Below, piece by piece: positions 15,667 through 23,716 of a stretch of DNA of 64,000 nucleotides. Position 1 is the stretch's first letter, and every line of letters starts with the position of its first letter. The notes beneath the pieces are model-generated. The model did no database searches and was not told the DNA's origin. It saw nothing but the letters and a program-made list of their open reading frames with translations. This DNA comes from Nocardioides lijunqiniae (GTDB lineage: Bacteria > Actinomycetota > Actinomycetes > Propionibacteriales > Nocardioidaceae). The translations under genes were made by a program, and so were the position numbers. The stretch spans positions 124,001 through 188,000 of the forward strand of contig NZ_JACJGM010000006.1 of assembly GCF_015024225.1 (NCBI RefSeq), read 5' to 3'.

Positions 15667-15705
15667 GGTGGTTGAGGTGCGAGCGCAGCGAGCCTCGAAA
15701 CCACC
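15667..15705 (+). repeat. 39-bp palindromic repeat, copy S2
   Basis: GGTGGTTGAGGTGCGAGC... ending CTCGAAACCACC. Its reverse complement matches the copy inside the HNH coding sequence at 38 of 39 bases. Confidence 0.85.
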
Positions 15706-15741
15706 CCACCGAAAAAGGGATCAAAAATACTCAAAGCCCCT

Positions 15742-15750
15742 TGTGGATAA
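15742..15750 (-). promoter_or_regulatory. DnaA-box-like 9-mer in an AT-rich patch
   Basis: TGTGGATAA, the reverse complement of the classical DnaA box TTATCCACA, within an unusually A-rich run (15710-15752) just upstream of the HNH gene. Confidence 0.35.
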
Positions 15751-15809
15751 GGCCTCCTGACGATCGGTTCAGGCCGTCGACTGTCGGTGGCCAGTGCTTG
15801 AGTAGACCC

Positions 15810-17090
15810 ATGAGCAACCCCACCGGACCCGAGGCCAGCGCCGTGCTGGCCCAGGTCCGCGCGGGCAAGGCCGACCAGGCGCGGGCCGAGCTCGACACCC
15901 TCCACGGCGTCCTGAAGTGGTGCCTCCTGCACACCACGACCGACGAGGGCGAGGCGTCCTTCGGTGACCGCGGGATCCCGCTCGCCGGCGACGGCGCCCC
16001 CTGGGTCAGCGAGTTCGCGGTCATGGAGCTCGGCGCCGCGCTCGGCATGTCCACCGACGCCGCGAAGCGCTACGTCGGGGCCACCCTCGAGGCCCGCTAT
16101 CGCCTGCCTCGCATCTGGGGACGCGTCGAGGCGATGGAGCTGCCGTTCTACAAGGCCCGCTGGATCGCCGAGCACACCATGGCGTTGTCCGAGGCCGCCG
16201 CGGCCTACGTGGACCAGATGGTCGGCTTCTGCGCCCACTCGGTGTCCTACGCCGAGATCGAGCGACAGATCACCACCGCGCAGGCCCGGTTCGACCCCGA
16301 GGCCGCCGAGAAGGCCAGACTCCTCGCCGCCGACGGGCGGCGGCTCGAGGTCCACAAGGGCGAGGTCTCGATCAACGGCACCGTCGAGGTCACCGGGACC
16401 CTGGACTACGTCGACGCGTGCGACTTCGACGCCGCACTCTCCCGGCGCGCCGCTGAGATCAAGGCCGCCGGCTCCGAGGAGTCGCTGGACGTACGGCGGT
16501 CGATCGCGGCCGGCGATCTGGCTCGCGGGTATGACTCGCTGCCGTTCGAGGATGCTGGGCACGCCGCTGAGGGTGGTTGCGAGGCTCGCTGCGCTCGCAC
16601 CTCAACCACCGGGGGCACCGAGGTGGTGCTCCACGTGCACGAGGACCTCGACGGGGTGGGACGGCTGGGGAACACCCGGACACCGGTGTTGGCCGAGACG
16701 ATCCGGACCTGGTGCGGCAACCCCGGCACCCGCGTCATCGTCAAGCCAGTCCGCGACCTCGCCGACCACGTCCACGTCGCGGCCTACGAGATCCCCGACC
16801 GGCTGCGCGAGCAGGGCGATCTCGTCGACCACACCTGTGTCTTCCCGTGGTGCACCAGACCCGCCACCAGGTGCGACATCGACCACGCCATCCCCCACGC
16901 CGAGGGCGGGCCGACCTGCTCGTGCAACACCGCACCGCTGTGCCGTGGGCACCACCGCCTGAAGACGCACGGCCGGTGGACCTACGACGTGCTGGACCGC
17001 GGCACCTACCTGTGGCACTCGCCCTTCGGCCACCTCTACCGCCGCGACCACACCGGCACCACCCCGCTCGAGCCCGAACGACGACCCTGA
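15810..17090 (+). CDS. DUF222 / HNH endonuclease domain protein
   Basis: Protein of 426 residues of the DUF222-HNH type that is multicopy in many Nocardioides-like genomes. Residues ~1-330 are the helical DUF222 region. The C-terminal HNH nuclease is CVFPWCTRPATRCDIDHAIPHAEGG then NTAPLCRGHHRLKTHGRW, with zinc-binding Cys pairs and the catalytic His in CDIDH. ATG 15810 lacks a clear Shine-Dalgarno. Residues 255-267 are encoded entirely by a 39-bp palindromic repeat inserted in frame. The cellular role is unknown; nuclease activity on DNA is expected from the fold. Flanking repeats suggest a link between this family and repeat spread, unproven. Confidence 0.87.
   Translation: MSNPTGPEASAVLAQVRAGKADQARAELDTLHGVLKWCLLHTTTDEGEASFGDRGIPLAGDGAPWVSEFAVMELGAALGMSTDAAKRYVGATLEARYRLPRIWGRVEAMELPFYKARWIAEHTMALSEAAAAYVDQMVGFCAHSVSYAEIERQITTAQARFDPEAAEKARLLAADGRRLEVHKGEVSINGTVEVTGTLDYVDACDFDAALSRRAAEIKAAGSEESLDVRRSIAAGDLARGYDSLPFEDAGHAAEGGCEARCARTSTTGGTEVVLHVHEDLDGVGRLGNTRTPVLAETIRTWCGNPGTRVIVKPVRDLADHVHVAAYEIPDRLREQGDLVDHTCVFPWCTRPATRCDIDHAIPHAEGGPTCSCNTAPLCRGHHRLKTHGRWTYDVLDRGTYLWHSPFGHLYRRDHTGTTPLEPERRP
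16572..16610 (-). repeat. 39-bp palindromic repeat S3 inside the HNH coding sequence
   Basis: Inverted relative to S1 and S2, 38 of 39 bases identical to the reverse complement of S2. Exactly 13 codons long and in phase (codons 255-267, GGCEARCARTSTT), so the frame is kept. Confidence 0.85.
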
Positions 17091-17100
17091 CCGCCCCACA

Positions 17101-17117
17101 CCCCGCCCCGGGCGGGG
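17101..17117 (+). terminator. GC hairpin after the HNH gene
   Basis: CCCCGCCC-C-GGGCGGGG, ten bases after the HNH stop. Compact stem without U-tract; likely terminator. Confidence 0.45.
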
Positions 17118-17192
17118 CCATCGGCGCGTCCGCGCGTGAGGGAGCCAGCCGTCGGCCGCTAGCGTGAGCACTCTCCTAGGGACGGGACCTCC

Positions 17193-17369
17193 ATGTACTT
17201 CGACAACAAGCCTTGCAGCGTCTGCGGATCGGACGTCGAGCTGCGTGCCCACGACGCCTCCGAGGTGCGCCCGGGGACGAACCCGGACGGCACGGTGGAC
17301 CTGCGGATCTGCACCAACCCGGACTGCCCGACCAACCGCAGCGACGACGCGGACGCCCCCACGCCCTGA
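17193..17369 (+). CDS. Small CxxC / Cx4C zinc-ribbon-like protein
   Basis: A 58-residue protein, MYFDNKPCSVCGSDVELRAHD and so on. Two cysteine pairs, C-S-V-C near residue 8 and C-T-N-P-D-C near 43, are spaced as in a zinc ribbon; the tail is acidic. No membrane segment or signal. I have a weak memory of similar hypothetical proteins in Nocardioides but no function. AGGGACGGGAC precedes the ATG at 17193 but spacing is not ideal. It is convergent with the mycothiol-dependent-type gene, and both stops lie in an inverted repeat. Confidence 0.65.
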   Translation: MYFDNKPCSVCGSDVELRAHDASEVRPGTNPDGTVDLRICTNPDCPTNRSDDADAPTP

Positions 17370-17401
17370 CCCAGCCCGAGGGCTGAGGCTGTGACGGTCA
17401 G
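17366..17401. terminator. Convergent-end inverted repeat holding both stop codons
   Basis: CTGACC ... GGTCAG arms with the two TGA codons inside them, plus an inner CAGCC-N4-GGCTG hairpin (17372-17385). Likely bidirectional terminator. Confidence 0.5.
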
Positions 17402-18054
17402 AGCTGGGCGGTGAGCCTGGAGAGCCCCGGACCCGAGAGGGCGGCGAGCCCGGCGGGACGCCCGGACACGGCGAGCAGGAGGTCGCGGTCGGGACCCCGC
17501 ACCGTCGGCCCGTGACCGTGGGACCAGCCGCTGTCGGAGCCCACGATCCGCAGGCCGCGCAGGCGCTTCGGCGCTCCCATGAACCTGTTCGTCGCCACGA
17601 ACGCGAGCGACGCGGTGACCACGTCCGGGGGTGAGGAGTGGTCGAGAGCGAGGGGCCGGGCGACGTCCTGGGCGTGGATGACGAGGTCCATGAGCGGGTC
17701 CATCGGGCTGCTGCCCGGCATCCGCCGCTGCGAGCCGGCGCTCTCGCGCAGCATCGCGACGAGGTCGGCGGTGGAGTGGGAGGCAGCGCGTCGCGCCGCC
17801 CGGTCCACCTCCATCCGGTCGAAGCTGCCCCGGGCGCGCACGGCCGCGACCAGGATCGTGCCCAGGCTGTCGCGCGTGGTGCCACAGAGGTGGGCGATGA
17901 CGTCGCGGACCGTCCAGGCGCCGCACAGCGACGGCGTGGCCCACTGCCGGTCGTCGAGTCCGGCGACGAGGTCGGCGAGGGCCAGGCGCTCAGCGCCGAC
18001 TGCGGCGTCGATCGAGGCTCGGTCCAGGGTCGGGTCGGCAGAGGTCGGATCCAT
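17398..18054 (-). CDS. Maleylpyruvate isomerase-fold, mycothiol-dependent-type protein (DinB-like)
   Basis: Protein of 218 residues in the actinobacterial family annotated as maleylpyruvate isomerase / mycothiol-dependent enzyme (TIGR03083-like). The N-terminal helical bundle has the pattern RLALADLVAGLDDRQWATPSLCGAWTVRDVIAHLCG, containing the metal-binding His of the DinB-like fold, and a later DLVIHAQDVARPL gives the second His. Actual reaction unknown; mycothiol use is family knowledge. The ATG at 18054 has GGAGG just upstream; an ATG at 18087 is in frame but lacks a ribosome site. Monocistronic. Confidence 0.75.
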   Translation of the reverse strand: MDPTSADPTLDRASIDAAVGAERLALADLVAGLDDRQWATPSLCGAWTVRDVIAHLCGTTRDSLGTILVAAVRARGSFDRMEVDRAARRAASHSTADLVAMLRESAGSQRRMPGSSPMDPLMDLVIHAQDVARPLALDHSSPPDVVTASLAFVATNRFMGAPKRLRGLRIVGSDSGWSHGHGPTVRGPDRDLLLAVSGRPAGLAALSGPGLSRLTAQL

Positions 18055-18132
18055 GGCCCTCCGACCTCCAGCGGGCGCGTTACTCATCGCCCGTCGAGGA
18101 AACCGTGCGAGCGGCCGCGCCGTCATACTGGG

Positions 18133-18786
18133 ATGACCATGGTCCCGCGTCTCCTCGCCCCCGCCCTGCTCGTGCTGGCCCTGCTCGCCGGCTGCTCCGA
18201 CGAGGACTCCGGGTCGGCGACCGACTCCGGCGGGAGCGGTGAGCCCACCCCCACCGCGACGACCACGCCCACGAAGCCGGACGAGCCGCAGTGCCCCGGC
18301 GAGCTGGCCGTGGGCGAGGGCACCGAGCTCGGTCTGGGGACCGACGAGCCGGCCGCCGAGGCGCCACCGGACGTCGACACGCCCGCCGCGGCCTGGGTCT
18401 GCCCCTACGACCTCCGGGACACGCAGTCGGGCGGTGAGTCGGGCGCGGAGCCCGACCCGCGCTGGGTGCCGTCGGGGCCGGGCAGGTTCGTGCCCGACGC
18501 GCGGCTCGCCGACCTGGCTGCTTCCCTGTCCGAGCTCGAGCCCGCGCCCGTGGACCGCGTCTGCACCGCCGACCTGGGGCGGCGCCTGCTGCTGGTGGTG
18601 CCCCGCGAGGACGGCCTGACCGGTGTCGTGATGGACGAGTTCGGCTGCCGCGACGTCCGCATGACCGACGACCCGTTCAGCAGCACCCCTGCCGGCGACG
18701 AGGACGGGGAGGGCACGGTCGCCGGAGTGCTCACCGGCCCGGTGTCGCTGCACGCCGTCCTCTCGGTCAACGCCGCTCCGCAGTGA
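18133..18786 (+). CDS. Putative secreted lipoprotein, unknown function
   Basis: Exported lipoprotein of 217 residues: hydrophobic N-terminus with lipobox LLAGC, so a lipid-anchored Cys is expected near residue 21. A Ser/Gly/Thr/Pro-rich linker (about 24-50) leads to a soluble domain with four Cys (QCPGEL, WVCPYDL, VDRVCTADL, EFGCRDV) that could form two disulfides. I recognise no domain family. Two start codons, ATG 18133 and ATG 18139, are equally good. It faces the amidase gene tail to tail. Confidence 0.7.
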   Translation: MTMVPRLLAPALLVLALLAGCSDEDSGSATDSGGSGEPTPTATTTPTKPDEPQCPGELAVGEGTELGLGTDEPAAEAPPDVDTPAAAWVCPYDLRDTQSGGESGAEPDPRWVPSGPGRFVPDARLADLAASLSELEPAPVDRVCTADLGRRLLLVVPREDGLTGVVMDEFGCRDVRMTDDPFSSTPAGDEDGEGTVAGVLTGPVSLHAVLSVNAAPQ

Positions 18787-18803
18787 GGGCGCGCTAGGCC
18801 TCA
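18784..18803. terminator. Convergent-end inverted repeat
   Basis: TGAGG ... CCTCA, both stop codons in the arms, ten-base spacer containing GCGC. Weak but matches the pattern at other gene ends in the window. Confidence 0.3.
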
Positions 18804-20192
18804 GCCGGCCCGCGCCGCCTCGAACGCCGCCGCCACCTCGAGCAGCCGGCGCTCGCTCCCGTGCGGTCCCACGATCTGCACCCCCACTGGCAGCCCGTCG
18901 GGCGTGAGCCCGGCAGGCACCGAGATCGCGGGGCAGCCGGTCACGGTGACGAAGTACGCCGAGCGCATCCAGTCGAGGTAGGTGTCCATCTCGACGCCGT
19001 TGATCGAGGGGGGGTACTCCTGGTCGGCGGGGAACGGCGGCACCTGCGAGACCGGCAGCACCAGCACGTCGTAGCGCGTGAAGAAGACCCGCATCCGCTC
19101 GGCGAGCGTCGTGCGCATCGCGTAGGCCGTCGCCACGTCGGCGCCGGTCAGCGACTCCCCGGCACGGATGTTGTCGGCCAGCGACTGCTTGAACGACGAC
19201 GGGTTGCGCGCGAGCAGCTCGCCGAAGCGGGCCTGGAAGTGCCACGCGCGCAGCGTCCGGAAGGTCTCGTCGGCCCCGGTCAGGTCCGGGTGGTCGCCGA
19301 ACACGCGAGCACCCGAGCGCACCATCAGCCGCCCGGCCTCCTCGACGACGGACGCCACGTCGTGGTCGACCTCGAAGGCTCCGCCGAGGTCGCGCGACCA
19401 GGCGACGCGCAGCCCTTGCAGGCTCCCCGACACCGGCGGCGCGAACGTCGACCCCGGGTCGCCCAGCGCGAGCGGCGCGCGCGCATCGGGCCCGGCGAGC
19501 ACGGACAGCAGCAGCGCCACGTCGCCGACGTTGCGCGCCATCGGGCCGCCGACCGACGTCGTCTCCCACTGGTTGTAGAGCGGCCACTCCGGCACCCGGC
19601 CGAGCGAGGGGCGCAGCCCCACGACACCGCAGAACGACGCCGGGTTGCGCAACGAGCCGCCCATGTCGGAGCCGTCGGCGAGCGGCACCATGCCGGAGGC
19701 GAGCGCGGCCGCCGCTCCCCCGCTGGACCCGCCCGCCGACCGACTGGTGTCGACGGGGTTCAGGGTCGTGCCGAAGACGGTGTTGAAGGTGTGGGAGCCG
19801 GCCGCGAACTCCGGCACGTTCGTCCTGCCCAGGAGCACGACGCCCGCCCGGCGGATCCGCTCGACGAGCAGGTCGTCGGCGTCCGGGACGTGGTCGGCGA
19901 ACAGCGGCGAGCCGTAGGTGGTGCGCCACCCCGCGACCGCGTGGGTGTCCTTGACGGCGAACGGCAGCCCGTGGAGGGGGCCCACGGGTCCGCCCGACGC
20001 CAGGTGCTCGTCGGCCGCGGCGGCGCCCGCGCGGGCGCGCTCGACGTCCAGCGAGACGATCGCGTTGAGCTCGTAGTTGCGGCTGCCGATGCGCTGCAGG
20101 TGCAGGTCGAGCAGCTCGCGGGCGGAGATGCGCCGCTCGCGGACCGCGGCCGCCATCTCCCGTGCGGTGGACTCGACGGTCAGCTCGCTCAT
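18801..20192 (-). CDS. Amidase signature family hydrolase
   Basis: Cytosolic amidase of 463 residues. The Ser-cisSer-Lys machinery is visible: Lys in LPFAVKDTHAV (about residue 78), the signature SAGGSSGGAAAALASGMVPLADGSDMGGSLRNPAS (about 150-185) carrying both serines. Such enzymes hydrolyse amides, ureides or acyl-ureas. It is the last gene of the permease / CoxMSL / CoxG / amidase operon, four bases after coxG-like, so it probably cleaves the amide product of the hydroxylase reaction. It is not a GatA: no gatC or gatB is nearby and the operon is catabolic. Confidence 0.87.
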   Translation of the reverse strand: MSELTVESTAREMAAAVRERRISARELLDLHLQRIGSRNYELNAIVSLDVERARAGAAAADEHLASGGPVGPLHGLPFAVKDTHAVAGWRTTYGSPLFADHVPDADDLLVERIRRAGVVLLGRTNVPEFAAGSHTFNTVFGTTLNPVDTSRSAGGSSGGAAAALASGMVPLADGSDMGGSLRNPASFCGVVGLRPSLGRVPEWPLYNQWETTSVGGPMARNVGDVALLLSVLAGPDARAPLALGDPGSTFAPPVSGSLQGLRVAWSRDLGGAFEVDHDVASVVEEAGRLMVRSGARVFGDHPDLTGADETFRTLRAWHFQARFGELLARNPSSFKQSLADNIRAGESLTGADVATAYAMRTTLAERMRVFFTRYDVLVLPVSQVPPFPADQEYPPSINGVEMDTYLDWMRSAYFVTVTGCPAISVPAGLTPDGLPVGVQIVGPHGSERRLLEVAAAFEAARAG

Positions 20193-20196
20193 GGGG

Positions 20197-20817
20197 TCAT
20201 GATCGCCGACGGCCGAAGAGACCCTGCGCGACGACCCCGAGGAGCACCAGGCCGGCGCCCACCGCGATGCCCCGGACGAAGTCCTCCTGCGACGACGTGC
20301 GCGCCGACGCCGCGCCGACGTAGACGGGCTGCGAGGCCGGGTCTCCGGAGGCGACCGCGGGTGACGCCTCGGGGGCCGGCGGGCCGGAGAGCGCGCCGCC
20401 GACGTTGTCGAAGAACTCCCCGGCCATCCGCTTCGAGACCGAGGAGAGCATCCGCTGGCCCACGCCGCCGACCATGCCGCCCACGACCGCGTCGGCGTCC
20501 CACGCGATGCGGGTGCCCTCGGGGACCTCCTCGAACCGCACGGCCACCGTGGCGTCGACCGTGCCGGGCGCCCCGGCACCCTGGAGGCGCATCGTCAGCG
20601 ACTCGCGCTCGCCCAGGTCGGTCAGCGAGCACGAGCCGTCGTAGGTGCCCTTGATCGCGGCGACGCCGGCCGTGACCGTCATCGCGTAGGAGTGCTCCCC
20701 CACCGTCTCCAGCCGCGAGCAGCCGGGGATGGTCGAGACCAGCACCTGCGGGTCGAGCAGCGCGTCCCAGACCCGGTCCACCGGGTGGGGCAGGACGTTG
20801 GCTCCGGTGATCTTCAC
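20197..20817 (-). CDS. CoxG-like SRPBCC protein with C-terminal membrane anchor
   Basis: Protein of 206 residues: an SRPBCC/CoxG domain (about 1-145; ANVLPHPVDRVWDALLDPQVLVSTIPGC, DATVAVRFEEVPEGTRIAWDADAVVGG), a Pro/Ala/Ser linker and one C-terminal hydrophobic segment (GIAVGAGLVLLGVVAQGLFG). CoxG anchors CO-dehydrogenase-type enzymes to the membrane, so here it would recruit the CoxL/M/S complex and link it to the respiratory chain. The GTG start at 20817 overlaps the coxL-like stop (GTGA). The amidase follows after four bases. Confidence 0.85.
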   Translation of the reverse strand: MKITGANVLPHPVDRVWDALLDPQVLVSTIPGCSRLETVGEHSYAMTVTAGVAAIKGTYDGSCSLTDLGERESLTMRLQGAGAPGTVDATVAVRFEEVPEGTRIAWDADAVVGGMVGGVGQRMLSSVSKRMAGEFFDNVGGALSGPPAPEASPAVASGDPASQPVYVGAASARTSSQEDFVRGIAVGAGLVLLGVVAQGLFGRRRS

Positions 20818-23219
20818 GAGGTCTCCTCGGCGTGCGCGAGTCGGAGGTGGAAGAGGTCGGACGGCGAGATCGGCATCGCCGTGATCGCCAACCCGGTGGA
20901 GGTGAGCCCCTCCGCGTCCTCGATCGCGGACGCGAAGACGGCGGCCGACGGGATGACCCCGGCCTCCCCCGCGCCCTTGATGCCGAGGGGGTTCAGCGGG
21001 GAGGGCGTCTCGAGGTGGTCGATGTCGATGCCGTCGGGGACCTCCGTGACGTAGGGCATCAGGAAGTCCATGAACGAGGCGTTGAGCAGCTGGCCGGACT
21101 CGTCGTAGACCATCCGCTCGTAGAGCGCGCCGCCCACGCCCTGCGCCACGCCGCCGTGGATCTGGCCCTCCACGATCGTGGGGTTGATGAGCTTGCCGCA
21201 GTCGTGGACGACGGCGTACTTGAGCACCGTGATCTCCGCGGTCAGCGGGTCGGTCTCGACGATCACGGCGTGCATCCCGGAGGCGAACGTCGAGCGCTCG
21301 GGCGAGTAGAAGTCCGTGCCCTCGAGCCCCGGCTCCTCGTCCTCGGCCACGGGCGGCTTGCTCGCGTCGCCGACGGTGAACTGCGTCGCCGCCTTGGACG
21401 CCTCGTCGAAGGCGTAGCGCAGCGGGTTGGAGAGCACCGCGACGGTGCCGAGGTCGATCGCGGAGCCGGGCGATCCCTTCACCGACACCACCCCGTCGAC
21501 GATCTGCAGGTCGTCGGGCGAGGCCTCGAGCGCCTCGGCGGCGATCTTGAGGGCCTTCTGCTTGGCCTTCCTGGCCGCCAGGTGGATGGCCGAGCCGCTC
21601 ATCACCGCGGCGCGCGAGGCGAAGGTGCCGACGGCGTAGGGCATCCGCCGGGTGTCGCCGGTGACGACCTCGACGTCCTCGAACCGGCAGCCGAGCTCGT
21701 CGGCGACCAGCTGCGCGAAGACCGTGGCGTGCCCCTGGCCCTGGGTGGTGAGGCCGGTGGCGACCTTGACCTTGCCGGAGGTCTCGACGTGCACGTGGGC
21801 GCCCTCGTAGGGGCCGACGCCGGTGCCCTCGACGTAGCAGGCCAGCCCGATGCCGACGCGACGGCCCTGGGCGGCCATCTCGGCGCGGTAGGCCGGGAAG
21901 TCGTCCCAGCCGATGAGCGCCTTGATCTTCTCCAGCGACGCCGGGTAGTCGCCGCTGTCGTAGGTCAGCTCGCGGCCGTCCTGGAAGACCAGCCCCTGCT
22001 CGAAGGGGAACTCGTCGGGCTGGATGAAGTTGGCCGCGCGCACCTCGGTGCGGTCCTTGCCGAGCTCGGCGGCGATCGCGTCCATGGCGCGCTCCATGGC
22101 GTAGCAGCCCTGGGGGCGCCCGGCGCCGCGGTAGGGCGTGACCATGACCGTGTTGGTGTAGAGCGACTCGAACACCACGCGGTAAACCTCGGGCTTGTAG
22201 GGCCCGAGCAGCTGGGTGGAGGTGATGATCGGGACGATCAGCCCGTACGGCGAGTAGGCGCCGTGGTCGTGCCAGAACATCACGTCCAGCGCGAGCAGCC
22301 GCCCGTCGTCGTCGAAGCCCACCTCGATGTGCTGCACCTGGCCGCGCTCGTGGGCCGAGGAGATGAAGTGCTCGCGGCGGTCCTCGGTGAACTTCACGGT
22401 CCGCCCCAGCGTGCGCGCCGCCAGCGGGACCAGCAGCTCCTCGGGCCAGGGGTGGTTGATCTTGACGCCGAAGCCGCCGCCCACGTCGGGCGTGATCACG
22501 TCGACCTGCCGCAGGTCGAGCCCCAGCTTGACGGCCACCACCGCGCGCACGCCGGTGGCGGTCTGGGTCGACGACCAGACCTGGAGCCGGTCGATGTCGG
22601 GGTCCCAGCGCGCGACCGTGCCGCGGCCCTCCAGCGGCATGCAGGCGCTGCGCTCGACGTCGAGGTCGAGGGTCAGCCGGCGGGGCGACGCGGCCAGCGC
22701 CGCCTCGACGTCGCCGGTGCTCTGCTCCATGCGGGCGCCGACGTTGCCCGGGACGTCGTCGTGGACCAGCCGGTCGGCGGCGCGCGCCGCCTCGATGCCG
22801 ACGACGGGCGGGAGCAGGTCGTAGCTGACCCGGATCCGCCCGACGGCGTCCTCGGCGACGTAGCGGTCGTCGGCGACGACGAACGCGATGGCCTCGCCTA
22901 CGTAGTTGACCTCGTCCTTGGCCAGCGCGTACTGCGTGCGGCCGTGGGTCAGTGCCGGGTGCGGGATCAGCAGGGGCAGCGGCTCGGCCATCGGGCCGGT
23001 CAGGTCGTCGTAGGTCCACACCGCGTGCACGCCGTCGACGTCGAGCACGTCGGCCACGTCGATGTCGACGATCCGGGCGTGCGCGTGGGGCGAGCGGAGC
23101 ACGGCGCAGTGCAGGGTGGAGGCGTCGACGGCGACGTCGTCGGCGTAGCGGCCGTGGCCGCGCAGGAGGCGCTGGTCCTCGACCCGCTGGACGCCGGTGC
23201 CCATCAGCTTGGTGGTCAC
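20814..23219 (-). CDS. Molybdenum hydroxylase large subunit (CoxL-like, form II type)
   Basis: The 801-residue molybdopterin-cytosine-dinucleotide subunit of a xanthine-oxidase-family hydroxylase, where substrate is oxidised by the Mo centre. Domain order is Ald_Xan_dh_C-like N-terminus (RYADDV, then LRSPHAHARI) followed by the Mo-binding domain with GGGFG, YRGAGRPQGCYAMER, and the active-site Glu in KGAGEAGVIPS. The loop reads YRGAGR, not the CSFR loop of true aerobic CO dehydrogenase, so this is not a CO oxidiser and the substrate is some other carbonyl or N-heterocycle. It overlaps both neighbours by four bases. Confidence 0.88.
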   Translation of the reverse strand: MTTKLMGTGVQRVEDQRLLRGHGRYADDVAVDASTLHCAVLRSPHAHARIVDIDVADVLDVDGVHAVWTYDDLTGPMAEPLPLLIPHPALTHGRTQYALAKDEVNYVGEAIAFVVADDRYVAEDAVGRIRVSYDLLPPVVGIEAARAADRLVHDDVPGNVGARMEQSTGDVEAALAASPRRLTLDLDVERSACMPLEGRGTVARWDPDIDRLQVWSSTQTATGVRAVVAVKLGLDLRQVDVITPDVGGGFGVKINHPWPEELLVPLAARTLGRTVKFTEDRREHFISSAHERGQVQHIEVGFDDDGRLLALDVMFWHDHGAYSPYGLIVPIITSTQLLGPYKPEVYRVVFESLYTNTVMVTPYRGAGRPQGCYAMERAMDAIAAELGKDRTEVRAANFIQPDEFPFEQGLVFQDGRELTYDSGDYPASLEKIKALIGWDDFPAYRAEMAAQGRRVGIGLACYVEGTGVGPYEGAHVHVETSGKVKVATGLTTQGQGHATVFAQLVADELGCRFEDVEVVTGDTRRMPYAVGTFASRAAVMSGSAIHLAARKAKQKALKIAAEALEASPDDLQIVDGVVSVKGSPGSAIDLGTVAVLSNPLRYAFDEASKAATQFTVGDASKPPVAEDEEPGLEGTDFYSPERSTFASGMHAVIVETDPLTAEITVLKYAVVHDCGKLINPTIVEGQIHGGVAQGVGGALYERMVYDESGQLLNASFMDFLMPYVTEVPDGIDIDHLETPSPLNPLGIKGAGEAGVIPSAAVFASAIEDAEGLTSTGLAITAMPISPSDLFHLRLAHAEETS

Positions 23220-23716
23220 GAGCCCTCCACCTCCTGCTGGGCCCCCAGCTCGGCGGCGCGCTCGACCGCCTTGACGATGTTCTGGTAGCCGGTGCAGCGG
23301 CACAGGTTGCCGGCGATCATGTCGCGCGCCTCCTCGTGCGTCGGCTGCGGGTTCTCGCGCAGCCCGGCGGTGATCGTGGTCAGGAACCCCGGCGTGCAGA
23401 AGCCGCACTGCAGACCGTGGCACTCCACGAAGGCCTGCTGCACGTTGCTCAGGGTGCCGTCGTCGTCGGCCAGCCCCTCGACCGTGGTGAGCTCGAGCCC
23501 GACCGCCGACACGGCGAACATCAGGCACGCCCGCACCGGGCGGCCGTCGGCCAGCACGGTGCACGCGCCGCACACGCCGTGCTCGCAGCCCACGTGGGTG
23601 CCGGTCAGGCAGAGGTCGTGGCGCAGCGCGTCGGACAGCAGCCGCCGCGCCGGCAGCCGCAGCTCGTGGAGCACGCCGTTGACGCTCAGCCGCACGTCCA
23701 GCAGGGACTCACTCAT
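23216..23716 (-). CDS. Molybdenum hydroxylase small 2Fe-2S subunit (CoxS-like)
   Basis: Electron-transfer subunit of 166 residues. It has the plant-ferredoxin-type cluster CEHGVCGAC (about 44-52) with its distal Cys in VRACLM, and the second cluster QCGFCTPGF ... NLCRCTGYQNIV in the helical C-terminal domain. Both clusters are complete, so electrons can pass from Mo to FAD. The start ATG at 23716 lies inside the 3' end of the FAD-subunit gene (eight-base overlap) and the stop overlaps the large-subunit start, indicating tight co-translation. Confidence 0.92.
   Translation of the reverse strand: MSESLLDVRLSVNGVLHELRLPARRLLSDALRHDLCLTGTHVGCEHGVCGACTVLADGRPVRACLMFAVSAVGLELTTVEGLADDDGTLSNVQQAFVECHGLQCGFCTPGFLTTITAGLRENPQPTHEEARDMIAGNLCRCTGYQNIVKAVERAAELGAQQEVEGS

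Noticed and set aside
15222..15705. CRISPR array
   Set aside because: Repeat units are ~120 bp, spacers are 15-17 bp and unrelated in size to CRISPR spacers, and no cas gene is present.
14909..15810. Replication origin
   Set aside because: Two good DnaA-box-like sites are too few, and dnaA, dnaN, gyrB, parB are all absent.
15423..16562. 379-codon minus-strand frame across the repeats and HNH gene
   Set aside because: Its N-terminal half is antisense to the HNH gene and its C-terminal half is the repeated peptide from R1-R3; no independent evidence of coding.
18801..20192. GatA subunit of Glu-tRNA amidotransferase
   Set aside because: Amidase signature is shared, but there is no gatB/gatC partner and the gene ends a catabolic operon.
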